NCBI GenBank assembly: GCA_036656615.1
Contig: JAVXHY010000025.1
Coordinates: 1-24,349, forward strand
Direction: 5' to 3'
Source: CAUPWF01 sp036656615
Lineage (GTDB): Bacteria; Bacillota; Clostridia; Lachnospirales; Lachnospiraceae
DNA: 24,349 nt
A model generated the notes under the pieces. That model was not told the DNA's origin, made no database searches, and saw nothing but the letters and a program-made list of their open reading frames with translations. Positions 1 through 7,145 of this stretch are shown here, one piece after another; position 1 is the first letter of the stretch, and each line of letters opens with the position of its first letter. The position numbers and the translations under genes were made by a program.

Positions 1-2
1 TA

Positions 3-677
3 GATATCAATATGAGCGATGTGGATGGCATTGCGCTTGCAAAGCATTTAAAACAAGTGAACCCCAAGATTAATATCATCTTTGTGACCGCCTACAAAAA
101 ATATGCAATGGAGGCGCTTTCGCTCCACAGCAGCGGCTATATTATGAAGCCAGCCACCAAGGAAAAAATAGAATATGAGCTGGAGCATCTGCGCCGCCCT
201 GTTGCCATGCAGACAAAACACAAGGTCTGGATTCAGTGCTTCGGAAACTTTGAAATTTTTGCGGATGGAGAGCCAATTAAATTTGCGTACAACAAAACAA
301 AAGAGTTGTTGGCATTTTTGGTTGACCACAGGGGGGCTTTCTGTTCTAACGGCGAAATTATTGCGGCATTGTGGGAGGATGACAGCGACAGCGTGAAAAA
401 AAAATCCTATCTGCGTGATCTTCGAGCTGACTTGCTGACAACCTTTACCACGCTTGGCGCAGAGGAATGCATCCGCAGGCAGCGCGGTGTAATGGCGGTT
501 TCACCGGATCAAATTGCCTGCGACTACTACAACTGGATGAAGGGCGACATCGAGGCGATTAATGCCTACCGGGGCGAATATATGTCCCAGTACAGCTGGG
601 GTGAATTCACCCATGGTGGCATTGAAAGGACTGCGACTGTCGGCAGGCATGATGGGGAGGTGAAGGAATGGATTTAA
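3..677 (+). CDS. SARP/BTAD-like two-component response regulator (5' end outside window)
   Basis: This is the C-terminal part of a transcriptional response regulator; the reading frame is open to the left edge. The first visible codons read DINMSDVDG, the usual block around the receiver phospho-acceptor Asp (codon 3-5), so the ATG at 12 is internal and not a start. The rest of the receiver follows, with the conserved Thr (FVTAY) and Lys (MKPA). A winged-helix effector domain of the OmpR/SARP kind comes next (from about WIQCFGNFEIF), then the start of a BTAD-like helical segment ending near YRGEYMSQYSW. It should bind DNA when phosphorylated by the kinase encoded just downstream, whose start overlaps this gene by 10 bases. 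The product after the SQYSW segment is short, so any BTAD part is minimal. The family call is from motif recognition; the regulated genes are unknown apart from the candidate site at 2120-2153. Confidence 0.85.
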   Translation, partial: DINMSDVDGIALAKHLKQVNPKINIIFVTAYKKYAMEALSLHSSGYIMKPATKEKIEYELEHLRRPVAMQTKHKVWIQCFGNFEIFADGEPIKFAYNKTKELLAFLVDHRGAFCSNGEIIAALWEDDSDSVKKKSYLRDLRADLLTTFTTLGAEECIRRQRGVMAVSPDQIACDYYNWMKGDIEAINAYRGEYMSQYSWGEFTHGGIERTATVGRHDGEVKEWI

Positions 678-1966
678 TCAATGCCAGCTTGGATTTATTT
701 GCGGTTGCGATTATCGGAGTACTGCTGATTGGTACTGCTTTTGAGCGCGATCATCCAAAGCCATTTGGTAGGAAAATAATTCTGTTGCTGGTGGGACACA
801 TGGTGGGACTGCTCTGTGACAGCGTACTGTGGTTTTGGGAACCGGGGTTGTTTCCCGCCGTCAGCGTCCCTGCTGCAGTTGCGGTTGAGAAGGCAGCCCT
901 TTTGATTGCTTACTGTGCGTTTGCCGGGATGACCATAATCTACACCGATTGCATCGTGAAATATATTGAGGAAAAGGCCTCTGTCTCTAAGTACATCGTC
1001 CCTTTTACCATAGCCGTAAGCATCGTTGCAGTTGTGCTTTGGACAATATCCATCTTTAATGGAATGTTTTTCACCTTTGATGAAAAGGGCATGTTTGTGA
1101 CCAACCGGTTTTATTGTTTCACCCAGGGCATCATTGGTCTACTACTATGCATGGATATGGTTTTAATCGTGAAGCATCGCAAGGCAATGGGCTGGCGCAA
1201 TGCGATACCGCTGCTGCTCTACATCTTGCTTCCAGTTATCGGCTTTTTCATGTCCTTTTGGTGGGATGTAACTCCTGTTTATATTGCCGCCACCCTTTCC
1301 ATGCTTTTGATGTTCATTGTATTTCACTTAGAACAGGATAAGCAGCTTCGGCAGCAGGAACGGCAACTGACACAAAACCGCATTTCTATCATGCTCAGTC
1401 AGATACAGCCGCATTTTTTATACAATACGCTGACCGCCATCTGCGGCCTGTGTGATGAAAACCCCAAGGAAGCGAAAAAGGTAACGGCTGAATTTGCCGA
1501 CTATCTGCGGCACAATCTGGAATCGCTGACCCAAAGCACACCTGTACCCTTCGAGGACGAGCTGCGGCACACCAAGGTTTACCTCGGCATTGAGAAGAAA
1601 CGGTTTGAGCAGAGGCTGAATATTGTCTACGACATCGCAAACATTGATTTTCGTATTCCCGCACTTACCATACAGCCGATTGTTGAAAATGCGGTAAAGC
1701 ATGGCGTGACCCGAAAAAAATCCGGTGGCACTGTCACCCTTTCCACAAGGGAAATGGAGGACTGCTATGAAATCATCATCGCAGACGATGGTGTGGGCTT
1801 TGATGTAAATGAGCCGCTGACAGACCTCGATACCCACGTCGGCAAAGAAAATGTGCGCTGTCGCTTGTGGTCCATCTGCCGCGGAACACTTGACATCAAA
1901 AGTACAGTAGGCGAGGGTACAACCGCCATTATCAGAATACCGAGAGGGAAAGTTCCGCCGTATTAG
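668..1966 (+). CDS. LytS/YehU-type sensor histidine kinase with 7-TM sensor (copy 1)
   Basis: Membrane sensor kinase, 432 aa, expected to phosphorylate the response regulator whose 3' end it overlaps. Seven hydrophobic segments (about residues 7-24, 35-56, 71-92, 109-128, 154-168, 180-199, 203-221) form the sensor. A short charged linker (222-238) leads to a His_kinase domain with the H-box QIQPHFLYN (H249), N-box VENAVKHG (N341), and G-box DDGVGF (374-378). The second glycine box reads HVGKENVRCRL, where Lys sits at the position that is Leu or Ile in most relatives and Ile in the second copy. The region from base 1382 to 1725 is identical to 2874-3217 in the next kinase, and the remainder differs at about 19 sites. 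The GGGGAGG just upstream of 668 supports this start. The signal sensed is unknown. Confidence 0.9.
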   Translation: MDLINASLDLFAVAIIGVLLIGTAFERDHPKPFGRKIILLLVGHMVGLLCDSVLWFWEPGLFPAVSVPAAVAVEKAALLIAYCAFAGMTIIYTDCIVKYIEEKASVSKYIVPFTIAVSIVAVVLWTISIFNGMFFTFDEKGMFVTNRFYCFTQGIIGLLLCMDMVLIVKHRKAMGWRNAIPLLLYILLPVIGFFMSFWWDVTPVYIAATLSMLLMFIVFHLEQDKQLRQQERQLTQNRISIMLSQIQPHFLYNTLTAICGLCDENPKEAKKVTAEFADYLRHNLESLTQSTPVPFEDELRHTKVYLGIEKKRFEQRLNIVYDIANIDFRIPALTIQPIVENAVKHGVTRKKSGGTVTLSTREMEDCYEIIIADDGVGFDVNEPLTDLDTHVGKENVRCRLWSICRGTLDIKSTVGEGTTAIIRIPRGKVPPY

Positions 1967-2016
1967 GAACCTCAGTTGGTATGGTTCAGGGCGGAACAAT
2001 ACGCAAAGGTAAAGCT
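1967..2016 (+). repeat. Downstream end of the kinase duplication, copy 1
   Basis: The roughly 50 bases after the stop of kinase 1 match those after the stop of kinase 2 (3459-3508) with scattered differences and no indel. Shared blocks include TTGGTA, GGTTCA, GGCGG, CACAATA/AACAATA and CAAAGGTAAAGC. The duplicated unit therefore extends past the coding sequence, which argues for duplication of DNA and against convergence of protein domains. Confidence 0.75.
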
Positions 2017-2119
2017 GGGCGATTATCTGAAAAAATCAAAAAAATTTATGAAAATTTTTTTAAAAAACCTCAAACCGACATAAATACAGGGGTTTTGAAT
2101 ATTTTGTTCTTGAAAAATC

Positions 2120-2153
2120 CCCGACGCTTTCCCGACACTTCGTTTTATATAAT
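2120..2153 (+). promoter_or_regulatory. Promoter with 11-bp-spaced direct repeats upstream of kinase 2
   Basis: Two direct repeats, CCCGACGCTT (2120-2129) and CCCGACACTT (2131-2140), start exactly 11 bases apart and differ at one base. They end 7 bases before a perfect TATAAT (2148-2153). No good -35 hexamer lies 16-18 bases upstream of that TATAAT; the repeats occupy that position instead. Activators of the SARP type bind heptamer direct repeats with 11-bp period a fixed short distance upstream of the -10, so this fits a site for the regulator encoded at the left edge. The match is inferred from spacing. Confidence 0.6.
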
Positions 2154-2210
2154 GAATAAGATTGAGAAAAAGAAAACCGTTTTTTGTGCCGACAGACGGG
2201 GGACGGGGGG

Positions 2211-3458
2211 ATGAAGATGAAGCAGAAACTTGAAGCATGGTGCTATGGCGGGAAAAGCAAAGCCTTTTACACTGCGCAAAGTGAAGCTATTCACCAGTAC
2301 AATACAAAAATGATGGAACGTCTGCTTCTCGTCATGACAATGATTATAGGGTCTTACCTTGCGGTAAGTATGGGATCGGAGCTTTTTTCAATGTATTCCA
2401 GCGCCTATATCGCTTGCTTTTTTGCACTGTTTTCAATGCTCTGCACCTTTAAGCTGAAGAAAAAAAAGAGCATTCTATTTACCAGAAGCTTCCTCATTTT
2501 ATTTTCTGTTGTTGTGTTTGCTTTTGTCTGCGCACTAGGCACTTTCTTTGAACCGAACGCAAGAGCGACGCTCGTTATTGTATATATCCTTGTGTTACCC
2601 ATGCTGTTTGTTATCCCGACGCACTATATGTACGGTTTTTTGTCACTTGCCACTGCTGTGTTTTCCATAATTGCGCTGACTGTTAAGGACTTAACCTCTG
2701 CGCAAATGGATATCGTTCACAGCGTCACCTGTATTGTAATTGGAATTTTCCTCTCGCATCATATCTTAGAAAGCCGAATGGTTCTGTATGCGCAGAGTGA
2801 GCAGCTTGACGCACGCAACGCAGAGTTGGACAAGGAGTTACAGGAGAAAGAAATACAACTGCTGCAAAGCCGTATTTCTATCATGCTCAGTCAGATACAG
2901 CCGCATTTTTTATACAATACGCTGACCGCCATCTGCGGCCTGTGTGATGAAAACCCCAAGGAAGCGAAAAAGGTAACGGCTGAATTTGCCGACTATCTGC
3001 GGCACAATCTGGAATCGCTGACCCAAAGCACACCTGTACCCTTCGAGGACGAGCTGCGGCACACCAAGGTTTACCTCGGCATTGAGAAGAAACGGTTTGA
3101 GCAGAGGCTGAATATTGTCTACGACATCGCAAACATTGATTTTCGTATTCCCGCACTTACCATACAGCCGATTGTTGAAAATGCGGTAAAGCATGGCGTG
3201 ACCCGAAAAAAATCCGGCGGCACTGTCACCCTTTCCACAAGGGAGCGGGAGGACTGCTATGAAATCATCATCGCAGATGACGGTGTGGGCTTTGATGTAA
3301 ATGAACCGCTGACAGACCCTGATACCCATGTTGGCATAGAAAATGTGCGCTGCCGCCTGTGGTCCATCTGCCGTGGAACGCTTGACATCAAAAGTATAGT
3401 AGGCGAGGGTACAACCGCTATTATCAGAATACCGAGAGGGAAAGTTCAGCCGTATTAG
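2211..3458 (+). CDS. LytS/YehU-type sensor histidine kinase with 6-TM sensor (copy 2)
   Basis: Membrane histidine kinase, 415 aa from the ATG at 2211; a second in-frame ATG at 2217 is also possible, and both sit behind a G-rich stretch. An upstream in-frame TTG at 2184 lacks a ribosome site. The sensor part has six hydrophobic segments (about 38-55, 65-80, 93-110, 119-136, 141-158, 168-186) unrelated in sequence to the sensor of copy 1. A likely coiled-coil linker (196-220) leads to the kinase domain with H232 in QIQPHFLYN, the N-box, DDGVGF and HVGIENVRCRL. The kinase domain is colinear with copy 1 at a fixed offset of 1492 bases. It has no response-regulator gene of its own here, so it may feed the same regulator as copy 1, giving two inputs to one output. 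Confidence 0.88.
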   Translation: MKMKQKLEAWCYGGKSKAFYTAQSEAIHQYNTKMMERLLLVMTMIIGSYLAVSMGSELFSMYSSAYIACFFALFSMLCTFKLKKKKSILFTRSFLILFSVVVFAFVCALGTFFEPNARATLVIVYILVLPMLFVIPTHYMYGFLSLATAVFSIIALTVKDLTSAQMDIVHSVTCIVIGIFLSHHILESRMVLYAQSEQLDARNAELDKELQEKEIQLLQSRISIMLSQIQPHFLYNTLTAICGLCDENPKEAKKVTAEFADYLRHNLESLTQSTPVPFEDELRHTKVYLGIEKKRFEQRLNIVYDIANIDFRIPALTIQPIVENAVKHGVTRKKSGGTVTLSTREREDCYEIIIADDGVGFDVNEPLTDPDTHVGIENVRCRLWSICRGTLDIKSIVGEGTTAIIRIPRGKVQPY

Positions 3459-3508
3459 GTGCCGCGGTTGGTAAGGTTCAAGGCGGCACAATAAACAAAG
3501 GTAAAGCC
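3459..3508 (+). repeat. Downstream end of the kinase duplication, copy 2
   Basis: Counterpart of 1967-2016 at the same 1492-base offset. Similarity fades at about 3508, where a hairpin begins. Confidence 0.75.
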
Positions 3509-3523
3509 GTATGTACGGCTTTT
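3503..3523 (+). terminator. Weak hairpin terminator candidate after kinase 2
   Basis: AAAGCCGT and ACGGCTTT form an 8-bp stem around a 4-base loop ATGT, followed by only a short T run (TTTTGAG). It could end the kinase transcript, but the poor T tract makes it weak. Confidence 0.4.
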
Positions 3524-3595
3524 GAGTTCGTGAAATAATGTAAAAATGAAAGAAAAAAAAGAAAATCTAAGATTATTTAGGGAGATGAGAACAGG

Positions 3596-3784
3596 TTGAC
3601 ACATAAAAAAATACAAGTACTTCATGCTGGTAGACAATGTCTGAACAAAAAATATGGGCTGAGCTTAGAACGCGAGGATTGCCTTTATTTTATTTATCCT
3701 GGAAAATGCAAACTGTGTGGCGAGGTGCATAATATTGTGGCAGACATCCGATGGACGCGCCGATGGAAACTATTGTTTCGGTAA
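3596..3784 (+). CDS. Small CxxC protein, unknown function
   Basis: Predicted 62-aa basic protein starting at TTG (3596), with a GGGAG block 11 bases upstream and an ACAGG next to the start. The C-terminal half reads PGKCKLCGEVHNIV, a CxxC pair followed by a His, which looks like half of a zinc-binding site or a redox pair, then a Trp/Arg-rich tail (WTRRWKLLF). I believe similar small proteins occur in Clostridia, but I cannot name a family. It sits alone between the two-component genes and a strong terminator. The start codon is uncertain. An overlapping minus-strand frame (3690-3902) was considered less likely. Confidence 0.45.
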   Translation: MTHKKIQVLHAGRQCLNKKYGLSLEREDCLYFIYPGKCKLCGEVHNIVADIRWTRRWKLLFR

Positions 3785-3875
3785 GACGTTCATACAGTTC
3801 GGTCTTTGTGCATCTACTATCACCGCAAAGAAGCAGTGGAATATCAGAAATATCATAATTATAATATAGTAAAAA

Positions 3876-3937
3876 AATGAAAAAAGCAGGCGGTCTCTTC
3901 ATGATTCGAAATGAGGAAGGGACCGCCTGTTTTTTTC
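3876..3937 (+). terminator. Strong rho-independent terminator, probably bidirectional
   Basis: The arms GCAGGCGGTCTCTTCAT and ATGAGGAAGGGACCGCCTGT pair through a GC-rich core (CAGGCGGTC/GACCGCCTG). The hairpin is preceded by an A run and followed by TTTTTTT. It isolates the ABC operon from the two-component region. Confidence 0.88.
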
Positions 3938-3952
3938 ATTTTATAAAAATTA

Positions 3953-3968
3953 TTTAACAAATGTTTAA
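3953..3968. promoter_or_regulatory. Possible operator, imperfect inverted repeat
   Basis: TTTAACA-AA-TGTTTAA is a 7-bp inverted repeat with one mismatch. It lies upstream of the candidate -10 of the ABC operon (4002-4007) and could bind a regulator encoded elsewhere; no regulator gene lies in the operon. Confidence 0.3.
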
Positions 3969-3979
3969 CTTTATACTCA

Positions 3980-4007
3980 CTGGAATTTGCTTTTTCGCAT
4001 ATATAAT
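3980..4007 (+). promoter_or_regulatory. Candidate promoter of the ABC/catabolic operon
   Basis: A perfect TATAAT (4002-4007) lies 22 bases before the first gene. The best -35 (CTGGAA, 3980-3985, spacing 16) is poor, which suggests dependence on an activator. Confidence 0.5.
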
Positions 4008-4029
4008 AGCCATCAGAGAGGAGAGAAGT

Positions 4030-4914
4030 ATGAATTTGAAAAAAGTAAAAATGAAAAATATGAGAACAACCTTAATGTTTGTTTTACCAGCATTTATTCC
4101 ATTGGTAATATTCTGGATATATCCTATTTTACGTTCTTTAATTATCAGCTTTACCAATTGGGATTATATGACCCCTACATATAATTTTGTGTTTTTTGAT
4201 AATTTTCAGGCATTGTTTATGGATCGTAGATTTTATCAGGCACTTTGGAATACATTGGTATTTACTTTAGGAACATTGATTCCGACAATTATAGGTGGAT
4301 TAGGACTTGCATTGTTACTGAAAGATAATTTTCGAGGAAATGGCCTGTACAAGTTTATCCTATTTTCACCGTGGATTACACCTACTGTTGCAATTTCTAT
4401 TGTATGGACTTGGATTTTTGAGCCAAGTACAGGAATGGCAAATATGATTTTACGTTTTTTGCATATACCTACGTTGCAGTGGATACAAAGTTCTGATACA
4501 GCAATGCTGGCAGTCATTTTAGTAACTGTGTGGAAGAGTCTTGGATATGCAATGATATTTTACCTATCTGCACTTGAAAAAGTACAACAAGATCTGTATG
4601 AGGCAGGTGGAATGGATGGAGCTAAAAGATGGCAGCGATTTAGAGATATAACAATTCCATGTATTTCACCCACTACATTTTTTCTGGTTATTATTACAAT
4701 GATTAATTCACTGCAAGCGTATGATCAAATTCAAATCTTAACACAAGGCGGTCCTTCGGGCAGTACAAGAACTTTATTGTACATGTATTATCAACTGGGA
4801 TTTGAAGAATTTAATATGGGTCAAGCAACAGCGGTTGCCATGGTTTTAATTACAATTACGGTATTGCTTTCCTTGGTTCAATTTAAGGCATCAAAAAAAT
4901 GGGTTCATTATTAG
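4030..4914 (+). CDS. ABC sugar/glycerophosphoryl-type importer permease (MalF/UgpA-like)
   Basis: Inner-membrane permease, 294 aa, of the carbohydrate-uptake CUT1 type (MalF/UgpA/LacF). It starts at ATG 4030, chosen over the upstream ATG at 3961 because GAGAGGAGAG precedes it directly. Six hydrophobic segments are visible, the first at about 14-32. The cytoplasmic EAA loop that docks to the ATPase reads EAGGMDGAKRWQRFRDITIP (191-210), with the expected EA...G.........I.LP spacing. It pairs with the permease 14 bases downstream, the binding protein at 5835 and the ATPase at 10949. The family sets the transport class but not the substrate; the neighbours suggest a phosphorus-containing solute. 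Confidence 0.93.
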   Translation: MNLKKVKMKNMRTTLMFVLPAFIPLVIFWIYPILRSLIISFTNWDYMTPTYNFVFFDNFQALFMDRRFYQALWNTLVFTLGTLIPTIIGGLGLALLLKDNFRGNGLYKFILFSPWITPTVAISIVWTWIFEPSTGMANMILRFLHIPTLQWIQSSDTAMLAVILVTVWKSLGYAMIFYLSALEKVQQDLYEAGGMDGAKRWQRFRDITIPCISPTTFFLVIITMINSLQAYDQIQILTQGGPSGSTRTLLYMYYQLGFEEFNMGQATAVAMVLITITVLLSLVQFKASKKWVHY

Positions 4915-4928
4915 TAGGAAGGAAAGTT

Positions 4929-5783
4929 ATGGAAATACAAAGAATATATAAAGCAAAAAACTGGATATCAAAAATATTAAAAAGTGCTTTGTTAGTCATA
5001 GCAAGTGTTTTCACGGTATTTCCATTTTTTTGGATGATTGTAAGTGCTTTAAAGACAAAAGCAGAAATTATGAATGTTGCCGCAATTTTTCCGACGCAGC
5101 CTCAGTGGGGAAATTTTGTATCTGTTTTATTAGATTCACCTCTATTAAGATACATCGGAAATAGTTTATTTGTTTCAACAGCAACATTAGTTATACAGCT
5201 TGTAACTGGGGCAATGATTGCTTATGCTATTGTATTTTTGAAATTTAAAGGTCGAAAAATGTTGTTTGCCATTATTATGGGAACTTATATGCTTCCAACA
5301 GCCGCAACGTACATACCTAGTTACATTATATTGGCGAATTGGAATATGCTGGATACTTATCGGGGTCTTATTATTTCTAATGCAGTCAGTATATTTGGGA
5401 TTTTTTTGTTAAGACAGGCGTTTATGCAGGTTCCAATAGGTATGATTGAAGCGGCCCGAATAGATGGAGCTAAGCATTGGAATATTTTGTGGGAAGTAAT
5501 TTTCCCTATGACAAAATCTTCATTTATTACATTTGGATTAATGAGTTTTATTGCTTGCTATAACAGTTATATGTGGCCGTCTTTAATCACAGATTCACCA
5601 GAACTTAGTTTGGTATCCCAAGGGTTACGCAGATTTTTCATTGAAGGGGGCTCTTATGGAACAGAGTGGCCCTTAGTAATGGCGGGTTGCACTTTCATTG
5701 TATTACCTCTGTTAATTTTATTTGCATTTACTCAAAAATGGTTTATTAATGGAATTGGGGGAGACACGGGTATGAAAGGATAA
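4929..5783 (+). CDS. ABC importer permease (MalG/UgpE-like)
   Basis: Second CUT1 permease, 284 aa. The start at ATG 4929 is preceded by AGGAAGGAAAG; the longer frame from 4899 would overlap the previous gene and lacks a ribosome site. Six membrane segments are expected, the first at about 20-40. The EAA loop begins EAARIDGAKHWNILWEVIFP (174-193). The C-terminus ends GIGGDTGMKG; the conserved GxxxGxxKG ending is typical of MalG/UgpE proteins. It should form the heterodimeric channel with the product of the gene before it. Confidence 0.93.
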   Translation: MEIQRIYKAKNWISKILKSALLVIASVFTVFPFFWMIVSALKTKAEIMNVAAIFPTQPQWGNFVSVLLDSPLLRYIGNSLFVSTATLVIQLVTGAMIAYAIVFLKFKGRKMLFAIIMGTYMLPTAATYIPSYIILANWNMLDTYRGLIISNAVSIFGIFLLRQAFMQVPIGMIEAARIDGAKHWNILWEVIFPMTKSSFITFGLMSFIACYNSYMWPSLITDSPELSLVSQGLRRFFIEGGSYGTEWPLVMAGCTFIVLPLLILFAFTQKWFINGIGGDTGMKG

Positions 5784-5834
5784 TCCTTTTATATATAGAT
5801 TAAAAAAAAACTAGAATATGATAAGGAGAGACAA

Positions 5835-7145
5835 ATGAAAAAGAGAATGATAGTGGCACTTGGATTGATTTTGGCATTGATGGTATCATTGCTAACAGGA
5901 TGCAGCGAAAGTGAAAAGAAAAATACATCCACTGAGGTAAAAGAGGGAGAAGCCGTAGAGATTAATTTTTGGTATTCCGGTGGAAAGACAGCAGTTGGCG
6001 TGTTAGGGGATATAGTAGCAGATTTCAATGAATCGCAGACAACATATCATATTAATGAAGTGACTCAGGCAGATTATACGGAGACTTATGAAAAGTTGCA
6101 GGCAGGTATTGCAGGGAAAAAAGCCCCAGATATTGCATTGATTGATGTAGATAAAGCATTGAGTCTATCGAATAAGGGATTGCTTGCAGATATTAGTAAA
6201 TATACAGAGGAAGATAGTGAGTTTGAACAAGATGATTATCTGGGAGTATTTTACAATCAAGGATTAGATACGCAAAAGAAATTATTTGCTTTTCCAGCCT
6301 ATGGGACTACCCAAGTATTCTATTATAATAAGGCGGCTTTTGAGGAAGCAGGGGTAAAGGCGGAAGAGATTAAGACGTGGCAGGATTTGGAAGAAGCAGC
6401 TAAAAAATTGTCAAAAGCAGATGGTTCATTTTATGGATGGGAGCCAATGTGGGGATATAAGAATCTTATAGATGCAGCGTTTAGTAATGGGGCATCTATG
6501 TATAGTGAAGATGGAAAAACGGTAACCATTAATTCAAAAGAGTGGATAGAAGTGTGGGAAAGTTTTCGTACATGGATTCATGATGATAAAATTATGAAAA
6601 TTAATTCTGGCGGACAAGGATGGGAATATTGGTATAAAACCATTGATGATGTGCTTCAAAACAAAGCAGGTGGATATACAGGATCATCAGGAGATCAGGC
6701 AGATCTTGATTTTTCAATTGTAGGTGCAATAGAACAGCCAGGGTGGGGTGATCATGCTTCTTATCCAACAGCAGAGGCATTACAATTAGTTATGCTAGAA
6801 GGTTCGGAAGATGCAAAAAAAGAAGGAGTATATGAATTTATGAAATTCTTTACTACTCCAGAAAATCAGGCAAAGTGGTCTAGGGAGACTGGATATGTGG
6901 CTGTGCGTAAATCAACCCAGGAGGTAGATGAATTCCAAAAATATACAGAAGAAAATCCACAAGCATTGGTTCCTTTACAGCAAGCAATTCATAGTTCTAT
7001 TTTACCGGTAGATATTACTGGTGGGAAAATCTACGATGCATTGACGATTGCAGCAGATAAAGTGGAAATTGAAGGCATTCCGGCAAAAGAAGCATTGGAT
7101 GAGGCACAAAAAACGGCACAAAAAGCATTAGAGAGTATAAAATAA
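5835..7145 (+). CDS. Extracellular solute-binding lipoprotein, family 1 (UgpB/MalE-like)
   Basis: Secreted lipoprotein of 436 aa that captures the solute for the importer. The first 23 residues are a lipoprotein signal: KKR, a hydrophobic core, then the lipobox LLTGC with C23 as the lipidated Cys. A Ser/Glu/Lys-rich linker follows, then the binding fold starting EINFWYSGG, with DIVADFNES and PDIALIDVD typical of the family 1 (UgpB/MalE) fold. AAGGAG sits upstream of ATG 5835. It follows the two permeases after a 51-base gap and its stop overlaps the next start by one base (TAATG), so the hydrolase that follows is coupled to it. UgpB relatives bind glycerophosphoryl compounds, but the family also binds oligosaccharides, so the ligand cannot be read from sequence. 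Confidence 0.92.
   Translation: MKKRMIVALGLILALMVSLLTGCSESEKKNTSTEVKEGEAVEINFWYSGGKTAVGVLGDIVADFNESQTTYHINEVTQADYTETYEKLQAGIAGKKAPDIALIDVDKALSLSNKGLLADISKYTEEDSEFEQDDYLGVFYNQGLDTQKKLFAFPAYGTTQVFYYNKAAFEEAGVKAEEIKTWQDLEEAAKKLSKADGSFYGWEPMWGYKNLIDAAFSNGASMYSEDGKTVTINSKEWIEVWESFRTWIHDDKIMKINSGGQGWEYWYKTIDDVLQNKAGGYTGSSGDQADLDFSIVGAIEQPGWGDHASYPTAEALQLVMLEGSEDAKKEGVYEFMKFFTTPENQAKWSRETGYVAVRKSTQEVDEFQKYTEENPQALVPLQQAIHSSILPVDITGGKIYDALTIAADKVEIEGIPAKEALDEAQKTAQKALESIK

Noticed and set aside
1395..1999. Long minus-strand frames opposite the kinase domain, repeated at 2887-3491
   Set aside because: They are mirror frames of the duplicated kinase domain, have no ribosome sites and occur twice only because the DNA is duplicated.
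2039..2062. A/T inverted repeat AAAAAAATTT...AAATTTTTTT as a terminator for kinase 1
   Set aside because: The stem has no G or C, so it is too weak to call.
2075..2194. CCGACA at 2075, 2132 and 2189, exactly 57 bases apart
   Set aside because: Only six bases long; the regular spacing is probably chance apart from the 11-bp pair at 2120-2140.
3690..3902. Minus-strand 70-aa frame overlapping the small CxxC gene
   Set aside because: It begins inside the terminator arm and lacks a ribosome site; the plus-strand frame has the better motif and start.
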